Source: Acanthosepion lycidas
Taxonomy: Eukaryota > Mollusca > Cephalopoda > Sepiida > Sepiidae
Direction: 5' to 3'
Assembly: GCA_963932145.1 (NCBI GenBank)
Contig: CAWVQA010000090.1
Location: 7,501-71,500, forward strand
Length of the DNA: 64,000 nucleotides
Position 1 is the first letter of the stretch; each line of letters begins with the position of its first letter. Below the pieces are notes generated by a model, which saw nothing but the letters and a program-made list of their open reading frames with translations, ran no database searches and was not told where the DNA came from. The position numbers and the translations under genes are program-made. Positions 36,590 to 46,192 of this stretch are shown here, one piece after another.

Positions 36590-36645
36590 GTTCGCCAGCT
36601 GTTCTCTACTTATACTTGTCTATCTAATTTGCATACGATACTACA
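36494..36645 (-). repeat. 5' LTR of the Gypsy fossil
   Basis: 152 bp. In element orientation it begins TGTAGTATCGTATGC and ends GCAAAGCATAACA, giving TG...CA ends. TGGCG follows almost at once and may be the primer-binding site, overlapping the gag start. Confidence 0.85.
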
Positions 36646-36978
36646 GTTAAGTTGGCCAGAAAGTCCTGACTCACTTAGGAAGCGGGAAGAAAACAACAAA
36701 ATTTCATGGAGCAACACCAACATTCATTCTTCAAATTAAAGTTCATCATTCTCGACAATCTTCTCTGAGCGCATCCGAACTACCAGTTCGCTGTCTTTGA
36801 ATCAAAAAGCTGTAAAGCCTTCACTTCATCAAAAAGTGTTGAATCGCTGGTCTATGGAAAATAGAGTATAATATATATCTTAAAATAAAAATAATCTACA
36901 TTTCAACCAAAAACGTTTGCGGTTTATCATCTTTTTAAAATATACACTTTTCTCTCGTTGGAACAATTATAACCTCTT

Positions 36979-37033
<55 letters not shown>

Positions 37034-37369
37034 TATTATGTACCTCCAAAGAAAAGCGATACCTAAGGTTTAAAATGCATTAAAAACATGAAAAACCTTT
37101 CTCGAAGCTTTTATTTTAGTTTTAATTTTAAGATAATAGATTAAATTTAATATTTCCAATAAGCAAAATATTTTGCTGTATTTCAAGACGAATCTAAATT
37201 GTTTGGAATGGTTTCACTTTTTGAAATCGTTAAAATTGCTAAAAAAAATCTGCCATATTTGTCAATTTCTCATAACATGATTCTCTTTATCAAAAAAATT
37301 TTCAAAAATGAAATATAATTTTGTTAAACGTTCTCTGATGAAAATTAACTGATTTACTGTTTAATTAAT
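36646..37369. other. Unassigned DNA with (AT)n tract
   Basis: Includes a 49-bp (AT)n microsatellite at 36983-37031. The 200 bp after the LTR are less AT-rich and may be part of another element, but no frame or family is recognised. Confidence 0.5.
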
Positions 37370-38615
37370 CTGATTTGAAACAAATATTACTTACTTTTAG
37401 CTGAAAATATTGCAGAAAAGCATTTATAACACAGAGGTGGGTGTTTTTATGAGTCATTGATCAATTTCTTGAGAGACTTATGTTTGAGAAATTTTTCTAC
37501 GGGGTACATACTAATAAAAATTACTTGATGAATAGAACGTAAATGCATTTTCATATAATTTTTTAACTCGCCAGTAGTCTTAAAAATAGAGGAAAATATT
37601 CTGTATAATCTAATATTTTATTGAATTTTAGGTATTTTGTCTTGATACTGCTGCTTATTGAGGAGATGCTAGAAAATTACCAGTGAATTTTAAATTTACT
37701 ATAGTTACCGATCTTATTTTCTGATAATGTCGTGCATGGACGTCCGTATTAAAAGAAAAAGAAAGAAAAAAAGGCATTTTATACACACAAAAAATTTTAA
37801 AATTCCTTTTCAAATATTACAGATCACTTATTTTCTATTTATGATTAGTAAATATAGATTGTATTTAATAACAATATCACCTAACTGCTACAAGTTAATA
37901 CAGAATTTTAAAAGGCTTAAAACTTTATAAATTATTATAATTAAAATGTTTTGAAACTGTAAACAATTCTTGCAAAAATTCGTTATTTCTCAAAAAAAAA
38001 AAAAAAAAAAATTCTCAAGATAATTGTGTCTATAATATATCTTTTTTTATATCTTTGAATAATGTCATAGTTTTATTGCATTTTTTATTTTAAGATTCAG
38101 AATAGATTTTCTGTAACTGGGATCCTGTTTGATCATTTAAATTCTCCAAGGACTTGTCCTTATAACTAATACAATCATTAAGTGCTACAAAAATGAATTT
38201 CTCGAAATTTCATAAAATTAAATAAGTTGAGGAAGGTAGCAGATGTAAAAATTAATTTTACCAAGATTTTCCAAAAACGAAACATTTAAGAAATAATTTC
38301 ATTAATTTCTGAATATGTTGTGAAAGTTTCATTAAAATCCAACAATTATTTGAATTTTGGAAGAATTTCCAAATCAGTGCAGTGAAAACACTGCCAAAAA
38401 GACGCTCAAATGTCCCGTACGAATTTGTAGTCCTTGGTGGACGTAAGAAAAACATGATTTTTAACCAAAATTGCAAAAGGTTCTAAAAAGAATTGAAAAA
38501 AATAATTTTAACATCAAAAATTCCTTTGGCTTTTACTCTTAAAAATAACATAAATATATTAACGATAAAACTTTGTTTTTATTACATTTTGGGAATTTCT
38601 TCATCATGTATGCTC
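37370..38615 (+). mobile_element. Old relative of the hAT-like element
   Basis: It is colinear with the interior of 33798-35404: AACAAATATTACTTACTTTT matches 34160, and TGTGAAAGTTTCATTAAAAT, CCAACAATTATTTGA and GTAAGAAAAACATGATTTTT match 35085-35225. Divergence is high and the terminal repeats are gone. Frames inside it are background. Confidence 0.65.
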
Positions 38616-38637
38616 ATTATTTACCGAATCTTTGGAA

Positions 38638-38639
<2 letters not shown>

Positions 38640-38696
<57 letters not shown>

Positions 38697-38742
38697 TGGA
38701 TAGGTCTTTATATATATATGCATGTATATATATATATATATA
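38640..38742. repeat. (AT)n microsatellites
   Basis: A 54-bp (AT)n tract, a short unique spacer, then further TATATA blocks. They sit at the outer edge of the Penelope-like fragment, as AT tracts also do at 11310 and 12087. Confidence 0.9.
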
Positions 38743-38749
38743 GTTTGTT

Positions 38750-39215
38750 GCATGTATGTTTTTTAAAATGTTTTCATTTTTCAAAACACGGTCAAGATAT
38801 TGTGTCCATGTTCAAAGTTAATATTATTAAGTGTTGTTTTTTTTTAGTTTTTATTAATAAGGCTTCCATTATTTTTAGCCTTTTTTTGCATGTAGATGAT
38901 GCTAATATATTAGTGTTGTCAACAAGTATGTTATGAATAGTGTCCGGTAGGTCTCCATGAATATTTAAATGAGATCTAATTGAGCTATTGTCAGAAAGGT
39001 GTAGAGTGAGTCTGCGTGTCAAACATCTTGTACTGTGGTCTATATAATTATTTATTCAGAAAATTTTTATATAATTTATCATCTGAAAAGAAAAAAAATA
39101 ATTAGATCGCATGAGAAACTGTATAAAAAAACTATCTTGTCTGTTGTATTCAATGAAATGTGCATGAAAGAAGGATTGCTGCCTCAATACATACATACAT
39201 ACATACATATATATT
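38750..39215 (-). pseudogene. Penelope-like GIY-YIG endonuclease end
   Basis: The minus frame at 39022-38792 reads TRRLTLHLSDNSSIRSHL, then ILVDNTNILASSTCKKRL and KIMEALLIKTKKK. This matches the C-terminal endonuclease region of Penelope-like elements, where the GIY-YIG start (here a YIDHSTR remnant) is followed by an SSIRxHL box and a KRLxIxEAL box. An arm shared with 11340-12050 lies at 39090-39210 (GAAGGATTGCTGCCT). It is 5'-truncated and broken. Confidence 0.65.
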
Positions 39216-39299
39216 ATGAATTACATAAAAATGAAACTCAATTGTACCCAATTTACCTACTCATTCGAGAGATTTCTCTAAGAGAGAAATTCCCTGGAG

Positions 39300-39620
39300 C
39301 TTGTCAGTATTAAAACGTTTATGCAATCACTTAAAAGGTCTCTAGAAATAGAAGAGGAAAAATCAACGATATCGAATTTAATAGGCGTTGCTCTCTTTTT
39401 ACCCTTCATATTATTATGTCATTTGATGGTATCTGATGAGTCTTTCCAAAGAATGGCACCAGTTGAGATTAGTAGTTTGCCAGTAATTTTATCAATTATA
39501 TTTTTTGAATTATACCTAACTCAGATTTAGTGGGATTAATCAATATAGCTTGAGTATTATTCGAGAAATTGGGTTTATGGTCTTTGAATAAGATATATGC
39601 ATCTTTCGTATGGATCTTCT
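39300..39620 (-). pseudogene. Penelope-like reverse transcriptase fragment
   Basis: The minus strand reads DAYILFKDHKPNFSNNTQA, then LINPTKSELGII, and later KFDIVDF in broken frames. The KDHK...N...CRLINPxKSxIG box and the FDIVxFYPSI palm start are hallmarks of Penelope-like RT. It lies directly upstream, in element orientation, of the GIY-YIG fragment at 38750-39215, which is the expected RT-then-endonuclease order, with the middle missing. Confidence 0.7.
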
Positions 39621-39639
39621 CCATACTAACTAACTCAGC

Positions 39640-40112
39640 TGTCCCGTCCTGGGTATGACGTTAAACTACATCAGTGTCCTGGGTAAAACGATAAACTACA
39701 TCCAACAGCAAGGCCTCTGATCAGGAGGTTTTGAGGATCGTGGAACCACCTCTTAATTGCTGGTGTTCCCAGGTCCACCCTGACCCGAGATGGTAGCACC
39801 TGTTAGGGTCCCAGCTATGGTCAAATAGTTAACTCCCAGACTATATCCACATCCTGGGTATGACGATAAACTACATCCGCTTCCTGGGTAAGACGATAAA
39901 CTACATCTGCGTCTTGGGTATGATGATAAACTACATCTGCGTCCTGGGTATGAAGATAAACTACATCTGCGTCTTGGGTATGATGATAAACTACATCTGC
40001 GTCTTGGGTATGATGATAAACTACATCCGCGTCCTGGGTATGAAGATAAGCTACATCTGCGTCTTGGGTATGATGATAAACTACATCCGCGTCCTGGGTA
40101 TGATGATAAACT
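39640..40112. repeat. 30-bp minisatellite (about 11 units) around a repeat copy
   Basis: The unit is CTGGGTATGATGATAAACTA plus CATCTGCGTC. Two units (39645-39710) precede and about nine (39841-40112) follow an interspersed repeat at 39695-39840. The same 25-bp sequence ends the related repeats at 58290 and 59560 (reverse strand, GTAGTTTATCATCATACCCA), where it is single-copy. The minus frame repeating VVYHHTQDAD is a by-product of the 30-bp period. Confidence 0.9.
39695..39840 (-). mobile_element. Short interspersed repeat, copy A
   Basis: Shares with 58140-58310 and 59440-59590 (opposite strand) the segments AGGCCTCTGATCAG, TGGAACCACCTCT, GTTCCCAGGTCCACCCTGAC and CCTGTTAGGGTCCCAG. Non-coding; SINE or MITE class not determined. 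Confidence 0.75.
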
Positions 40113-40130
40113 ACGTCCAACAGAAAGACC

Positions 40131-40510
40131 GTTTTTGAAAAAATAATGTTGCCGGCTATACGTTTTTGAAAAATATAATAAAAACAGCTATACGTTTTTG
40201 AAAAATAATATTAGCAGCTATACGTTTTTGGAAAAATAATATTGCCAGCTATATGTTTAAAAAAATATTACCAGATATACGTTTTTTTTTTAATAAATAA
40301 TATTATCAGATATACGTTTTTGGAAAAATAAGCAATATATTTTTGAAAAGAAAAAGAAAAATATATATTACCAGCTTAACATTTTTTGGGAAAAAAAAAA
40401 GAAAAATATTCCCAGCGATACATTTTTGAAAAAAAAATCATTACCAGAAATAGATTTTTTGAAGGAAAGATATTACCAGAAATAGATTTAAAAAAAATAT
40501 TAGCAACAAT
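40131..40510. repeat. Second minisatellite, about 31-bp unit
   Basis: Degenerate repeats of a unit like ATACGTTTTTGAAAAATAAT plus ATTACCAGCT, decaying to the right (ATAGATTTTTTGAAGGAAAG). It abuts the 30-bp minisatellite. Confidence 0.8.
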
Positions 40511-41053
40511 AAAAATTTTGTCGGCATTAAATGACCCATTGAGGTGTTGATATGCCGTAAAACCAAAACAAACAAACTTAGCTGTCACATTGTCTATCTC
40601 AAAAATTCTACTGTTGAATCTTTTTATAATTATCAGTAATTTTGTCCTTAAGTATTTTATAGTATTTAGAAGGATCATACTTATAAAGGGTGTTCCATTA
40701 ATTTGGACCGATTTTAATTGTGAATTATGTTTAATCGTCTAATGATTTTTCTTTTTCTTTCAGATTTAACAACTTAAGTTTTTGGTAGTTTCAACCATGA
40801 AAGATTAACAGAGAGGTAGTTTGAATTTCAAAGTTGATTAATATCATTATTATAAACATTTTCATTGCAGTTGTTCTGATGAGCCTTTTTAAAAAGTTGT
40901 TATTTTTACTCCCAACCCCCAGACAAACTCTACATATGGGAACTAGTTAGGACTTCATAGAGACTTGAGGCATCATGGTGACTGTAGTGAGAATGGTAAG
41001 TAAGAATATGTTGTTTCGGTGTAAGGAATACTGTGGTATGTTTGGGTTAGTAA
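40511..41053. other. Unassigned intergenic DNA
   Basis: GGGTGTTCCATTAATTTGGA at about 40688 resembles a mariner-type terminus, but no second end was found. Nothing else recognised. Confidence 0.4.
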
Positions 41054-41455
41054 TTGCGGCTAGCTAAGTTTAAGATAAGACAGATTGAAATCCAGCCTCC
41101 CTCTATCCCCTCTTTTGGTTCTGTGCCACATTTCTGTATTTTTCAAAATAAAAGGCTGGCATCTCGGTCCCACCCTTTCACTGTCAAAACGGTTAAATGT
41201 AACTGTATCTTCTACTCAAATAGCTTCTTCTCTCGCACTTCCCATCTGTAGAACTCACTTCCCCTTACTTGCTTCCCCGATGACTTATTAATATTCAAGT
41301 GTAATTTCAATCGGCATCTGATACCTTGATCTTATTCCCCATACTTCTCTGTATCCTTTCCTCAAACAAGCCTCTTTTCTCTTGTTCTCAATCCTCTGTA
41401 GTGCCTTGCGTGCTAGTGGCATTCCCGCTTTGCTGGGGGTGAATTGCTTAAAAAA
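41054..41455 (+). mobile_element. Jockey/CR1-group LINE, 3' end
   Basis: Carries the family's terminal domain in shifted frames (a SRSHPFTVKTVKCN stretch, then SFFSRTSHLWNSLPL, then FKCNFNRHL), followed by GTGCCTTGCGTGCTAGTGGC and GGGGGTGAATTGCTT plus an A tract. The LWNSLP box is the best-kept motif. Dead copy, 5'-truncated. Confidence 0.75.
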
Positions 41456-41464
41456 AATATCGCT

Positions 41465-41764
41465 TTCCTCCGAGGTTCCTCGACTGCATGAATTTAAGCG
41501 TACTACTAAATTGGCAATTTGGTTTCACTCTTTTACTTTGAAATAGCTAGATGTATCTATTCCAATAGTTTCTTTACTGGCCTGTGGAAATCACTTCCAG
41601 TTTTTTTATATCCTTATCACTTACAATCATTAAAAAAACATAAATGCAATAGCAACCACTATTTTTTGCCTTCTTTGAATTGGTTAAAAAATAATGGCTT
41701 CCAGCGAATGAAGGACTATCCTTCTTTGAAGTTGTGGCAACAAAGAAGAAAAGAAAGTCTTATA
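41465..41764 (+). mobile_element. Jockey/CR1-group LINE, partial 3' end
   Basis: A second copy in tandem with the previous one (GCATGAATTTAAGCGTACTA, AAATAGCTAGATGTA, TTTCTTTACTGG), losing similarity after the KCN box. It ends at the boundary of an RTE fragment. Confidence 0.6.
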
Positions 41765-42190
41765 TTGGAAAATAATTATGTGACGTGTCCCCTCAGAGCG
41801 TAGGCGATCATGGACCTCCACATTTTCCTGTCCCTTGTAGCTAATAATAAGTGCTGTCTTTTTATTATTTCTCCCCAAACCTGTTCTACCACCCATTTAC
41901 TCAAACCCATCAAGTATGTTATGTACTGCTTTCCTCTGCCCCTCTTTCACTTCATCTGTCTCTTAATTCTCTGCTTAGCTTTTGGAAGGCATTTTTGGCC
42001 ATCCCAATACGTCTTTGGCTCTCAGTGTCACACTTTGCGTCCACTGTTTGAACACTTCCCAGATATTCAAATGTTTATACTTGTTTGATTCTGGTATCCC
42101 CGATTTGTAATTTGCATTTGTTCTGTTCTCTTTTGCTGATAACCATGTATTCTGTCTTATCTTTGTGTTATTTGTCAAAAAAAGAAAATC
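41765..42190 (-). pseudogene. RTE-type LINE, C-terminal fragment
   Basis: On the minus strand it opens with a TKIRQNTWLSAKENRTN stretch, then the GIPESNKYKHLNIWEV region and RAKDVLGWPKM, corresponding to the segment after the RT active site (…KTEYM..K…IGDSRIKQV..F.YLGS…) of RTE-type LINEs. It ends with the GTGGAGGTCCATGATCGCCT 3' block. The fragment shares its 5' breakpoint sequence (TTTCTTTTTTTGACAAATAA) with the plus-strand copy at 55985. Confidence 0.65.
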
Positions 42191-42299
42191 AGAATCATCA
42201 CCGAGTTGAATTTAGTTGGCCTCACTCAATATATGGTAATTATTATTATCCAAGTAAATATGTCAAATATAGGAAGACGAATTGAAATTAACAAAAATT

Positions 42300-42580
42300 A
42301 TGAAAAAATAAAGTTGACTGATTTATTTTTCACGGTTTATCAATCCTTTATTGGCTATTTGAAACATTTTTTGGATTGTCGGAATAATTCTTTTTAATTT
42401 GATGGAGCAAACTCTCTCTAACGAAAACCCGATTCAAGAATTTGTTGAAAGTTTTTTTTTCACATCAAATCTTCTGGAATTTTTTAAATTTTTATTGGAT
42501 AGATGCATTTCTCCGATTGGTCGATAATTGTAGAATGGATTGGAATTTGCCTGATAAGGGACGACAAGTCATTGTAAATA
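42300..42580 (+). repeat. Interspersed repeat (TTATCAA...GGATTGT family)
   Basis: GACTGATTTATTTTTCACGG, TTTATCAATCCTTTATTGGC, TATTTGAAACATTTTTTGGA and TTGT match 61540-61660, 61790-61960 and 62940-63050. Family unknown, non-coding. Confidence 0.55.
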
Positions 42581-42659
42581 ATGGGGAATATATAAATAAA
42601 TAAAAATGAATTGTATTTTACGATTGTAAGAATAAACTTGATAAACAATAAAGGAAATT

Positions 42660-42928
42660 ATTTATGACTCAGACTCAATATTTTTTGCAGTCACTTTCTC
42701 ACCGAGTGTGACGAGTTTTCCTTCTGTTTTTTTTCTATAAATATTTTAATGGCAATTGTTCTGATGATTTTTCCTCCTCATCCTTCTCGAGTGGAAGAAT
42801 TTAAGCGTTCTACTAGATTGGTAATTAGGTCTCACTGTTGAAATAGCTAAACGCAGCCGTGAGTTCTATTCTAATAATTTCTTTTCTCGCTTGTGGAACT
42901 CTCTTCCGGTTTCTTGCTCATCTGTCAC
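42660..42928 (+). mobile_element. Jockey/CR1-group LINE tail, left part
   Basis: Left half of a LINE 3' end (GCAGTCACTTTCTCACC through CTTGTGGAACTCTCTTCCGG) interrupted by an RTE insertion and resuming at 43408. Confidence 0.7.
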
Positions 42929-43407
42929 ATACTTCTTCTATCTACCGCCTTCATAACATAAGCGGTCATGGCTCTCCATAGCTTCTTATCTCGTGTGGCT
43001 CTTAGCAGTTTTTTTCCCTTTGCTAAGACCTCCGCCGCCATTTCTTCATCCATTCACAAAACACACAGGTAAGTGGCTCGAGCCGCCTATCTCTCTTGCC
43101 CTCAATATGCCCCGTGAGGGTGAAGTTTTCCAAGCCGCTCCTTTTCACCATGTGTCCAAGAAATTTCAGCTCTCTTTTCTTGATTATATGTATGTGTTTT
43201 TTTCTGTTACCAATTCCATAGAATTCTCAGTATCCTTCTGTAGAACTACATTTCTTTGCCTCTATTTCTTTTCTCATCCTTAGTGAAATTGTCCAACATC
43301 CACTGCCATATAAGACGATGGATATTGCATAGTAATCCAGCACTATTTTCTTTGTTTCTAACTAAATTTTTCCGTTTCTCAGCACCTTGCTTAGCTTTTG
43401 GAATTTC
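42929..43407 (-). mobile_element. RTE-type LINE insertion with 8-bp TSD
   Basis: A 5'-truncated minus-strand RTE copy of 479 bp. It encodes, in broken frames, the EKRKNLVRNKEN, NIHRLIWQWMLDNF and GLENFTLTGHIEG-like C-terminal stretches of the family. It ends in the GGAGAGCCATGACCGCTTAT block and AGAAGTAT. It is flanked by TCTGTCAC (42921-42928 and 43408-43415), and the Jockey-group tail is continuous across it. Confidence 0.75.
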
Positions 43408-43605
43408 TCTGTCACCTGCCACCTACAATCCTCAAAAATTGAAATGCAACGTCAGTCGCCATCTTCTGCTTTCTTTGAATTCTGTTCTTTTATTGTCCTT
43501 TCTCCTTACTAAAGTTTTCTGATTCTATTTCACCCCCAGTAACCCCTTGTGTCTTAGTGGCATTATTGCCTTGTTTGGGGTGAAGTGATTAAAAAAATGT
43601 ACAAA
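43408..43605 (+). mobile_element. Jockey/CR1-group LINE tail, right part
   Basis: Continues the tail broken at 42928: AATTGAAATGCAACGTCAGT, CACCCCCAGTAACCCCTTGT, GTCTTAGTGGCATTATTGCC and GGGGTGAAGTGATT with an A tract. Confidence 0.75.
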
Positions 43606-44572
43606 TAGCAAGACATAACCGACTTTTATCTGGTATAGAACGGTGAACCTCGCAGCTATTTACCCTAAACTTTAATCATTGAGACAGCACTTTATTTATA
43701 ACAGAATGGATTCAGTCTTCCAATGGTTTTAGTCTGTAAATTCCAATCCCTGCTACAAAGATCGACCAATGTCAGAGATGCATTGATTCAATGCGACATA
43801 GACGAACCATTCCAGAATATTTCTCACGATCCAACCGCAAAATATCATTTTAGCCTCATCCTAGGTTAAACTATGCTTAGTGAGAAGTATCCATTCGCAG
43901 CCACGCCTAGTGGTGGATACTACTTCAATTCCAGCTGCAAGGGATCGATTTTTTTCCTAGTCTAGTTTTCTCAACCAAAGTCCAAGTTAAATTGCCTTTT
44001 AGAGTTTAGATTAAATATCGGTAAATTATGATTCCGTATATGATATGACTCAACATGGGGCAAGCCTCTCTACTAAAAATATTTGAGGTAATTTTTCGTT
44101 TACTAGAATTTTTCCAACACGATGACACGAGTTGAATTCCTTAAATTATTTTTCCAAACAAACCAACTTCATCGATGGGTTTGCAAGATTAAACGAAGAG
44201 TTTGTAAATGTCGACAAAAAATGTTAGCGATAACTTCAACAATACAAAATAATGTGAGAATTTAAAAAAAAATGTATAAAAACTTAAAAGATATGCAAAA
44301 AAAACAATATTCCATTTTTATTAAATGGATATTTATTTTAATTGTTGAATTGTTTTTTTAGTGGGAATATTTTGTATGTTAAATAATAAAACTTTTAATT
44401 TAAAAAAAAAAAAAAGAAAAAAAGAAAAAATTATTGTACTACGGTACACACCCAAGTAAAACCAAAATTTTTACCCTCTTACTTGTTTGCACTTCTCCCA
44501 AAAATTTGGTTTCGATCGGCCAATGCATGCTTATTTTAGAGGGTGTGGCGGACAGACAGACGGACGGACGGA
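43606..44572. other. Unassigned DNA with tRNA-like and GACGG motifs
   Basis: A weak A-box/B-box-like stretch lies near 43885-43945 (CACGCCTAGTGGTGGATACT ... TTCAATTCCAGCTG). GGCGGACAGACAGACGGACG at 44546 is a motif common in invertebrate DNA transposons. No gene seen. Confidence 0.4.
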
Positions 44573-44721
44573 GATTTTTCTCTGGTCCCAAATTAGAGCC
44601 ATACTTACCTAAACAAAATAGACCAAACCCGGATATAAGAGAAACCCGGATATAAGAGAAACCCGGATATAAGAGATCTTTCTCCGGGCCACGACAACTC
44701 TCTTATATCCGGGTTACACTG
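44573..44721. mobile_element. Tigger/pogo-type MITE, left end replaced
   Basis: The right end TATATCCGGGTTACACTG plus TA matches 8528-8645. The left CAGTG end is missing and is replaced by the GACGG-rich sequence. The ACCCGGATATAAGAGA segment is triplicated (44626-44672). Confidence 0.75.
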
Positions 44722-45097
44722 TATATAGATAGAAGGCACTGCAGCCATTTTCAATACTGATCATGCGCATAAGCATCAGTCTTAGAAATAATTAAAAAGA
44801 AAAATCTTGCTAAAATATCACTAATGACAGTGTGATGAACATACGCTGATGAGAGCATATTGTTTCTAATTTATTCAATTGAAAATACAAAAAACGTATT
44901 TTTCAACCAATCTTTGATCTCTAACAGAATACTATTTACACAGACTAAACAATCTTTGGTTTCTAAATGATTATAACACCATTTAATCTACCCAATGGAT
45001 ATTTCCTCACTAACTGAATACAATTTACTCTGGTTTCTAATTATTTATAAGACTATTTACTCTGTGCAATCAATATTTGCTTTCTAAATGATTATAG

Positions 45098-45640
45098 CAC
45101 TATTTATTAAGTATTTTTGGTCTCTAACCGAATATAAGACTATTTACTCCGTGCAATCAATACTATTTATTAAGTATTCTTGGTCTCTAACCGAATTTAA
45201 GACTATTTACTCCGTGCAATCAATACTATTTATTAAGTATTCTTGGTCTCTAACCGAATATAAGACTATTTACTCCGTGCAATCAATACTATTTATTAAG
45301 TATTCTTGGTCTCTAAGCGAATATAAGACTATTTACTCCGTGCAATCAATACTATTTATTAAGTATTCTTGGTCTCTAACCGAATATAAGACTATTTACT
45401 CCGTGCAATCAATACTATTTATTAAGTATTCTTGGTCTCTAACCGAATATAAGACTATTTACTCCGTGCAATCAATACTATTTATTAAGTATTCTTGGTC
45501 TCTAACCGAATATAAGACTATTTACTCCGTGCAATCAATACTATTTATTAAGTATTCTTGGTCTCTAACCGAATATAAGACTATTTACTCCGTGCAATCA
45601 ATACTATTAAGTATTTTTGGTCTGTAACCGAATATAAGAC
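45098..45640 (+). repeat. 63-bp minisatellite, about 8 units
   Basis: The near-identical unit TATTTATTAAGTATTCTTGG, TCTCTAACCGAATATAAGAC, TATTTACTCCGTGCAATCAA, TAC. As 63 is 21 codons, a 179-codon frame runs through (repeating SILFIKYSWSLTEYKTIYS). Methionine-poor context and no splice or promoter signal argue against a protein. Units differ at only one or two bases, so amplification is recent. Confidence 0.9.
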
Positions 45641-45714
45641 TATTTACTCTGTGGTTTCTAACTGATGATAACACAATTTACAATGTCCAATCAGTCTTTG
45701 GTCTCTTACTGATT

Positions 45715-46192
45715 GCATGTATATATGTATGTATAGCTGGCCACTCGTATTCGAGGATATCCGTCTACTAGGGCGGCTAGACAATCCCTATTGCAGACGC
45801 TGGCTCAGGCGGATTTGTGTTTATTCAACTCCTACAGAGCCCACCTGTGATTTATACTGTAACTATACTGAGAAGACCGTAGTTACAGTTTCTGGGAAAG
45901 AGCGTGATCAACAATTTGAACAAGGCCAGTACGCTCAAGACCTCGGCCACGATGACTTGTGACTTCGTGCTAGCACAGCTATCGATGCCCCTAATTGTTC
46001 CGTCTACTCAATTTCACTCACAAGGCTTGGTTTACCCGTTGTATGGTTTTCAGGCACTTTCCAAAGGTGCTGCACGCTGGGATCGACCCCTCCAATCCGA
46101 TAATACCAGGAAGTCTCCTTCCTGACAAATCGACCATGATGAGATTCGAACCTGGATCTCATGGTTAGAATGCGAATGTTCTAACCACTCAG
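45715..46192 (-). mobile_element. Complete tRNA-derived SINE with 10-bp TSD
   Basis: On the minus strand it starts CTGAGTGGTTAGAACATTCG (A box), has CCAGGTTCGAATCTCATCAT (B box), a body of about 400 bp with CAGGAAGGAGACTTCCTGG and AACTGTAACTACGGTCTTCT, and a simple ATACATACATATATAC tail. CTTACTGATT lies at 45705-45714 and again at 46193-46202. The two plus-strand frames of 73-81 codons inside it are background. It may belong to the SINEs with a conserved central domain known from cephalopods, but that needs a search. Confidence 0.8.

Larger units (their letters stand above)
31008..36645 (-). mobile_element. Fossil Ty3/Gypsy LTR retrotransposon
   Basis: Minus-strand element with LTRs at both ends and, in order from 5', gag, retropepsin, reverse transcriptase, RNase H and integrase pieces. 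Without the nested 1.6-kb insertion it is about 4.0 kb, short for the family. LTRs differ at roughly 12% of sites, so the copy is old. It is broken at well over five places and has one foreign insertion (33798-35404). No target-site duplication is clear. The first gag methionines lie inside or at the inner edge of the 5' LTR. The polypurine-like AGGGAGG abuts the 3' LTR. Confidence 0.9.

Noticed and set aside
38493-38936. 147-codon frame with poly(Ile-Tyr)
   Set aside because: It runs through the (AT)n microsatellite and decayed transposon sequence.
39821-40120. Repeat proteins with VVYHHTQDAD or YICVLGM motifs on both strands
   Set aside because: A 30-bp unit keeps frames open on both strands; no gene context.
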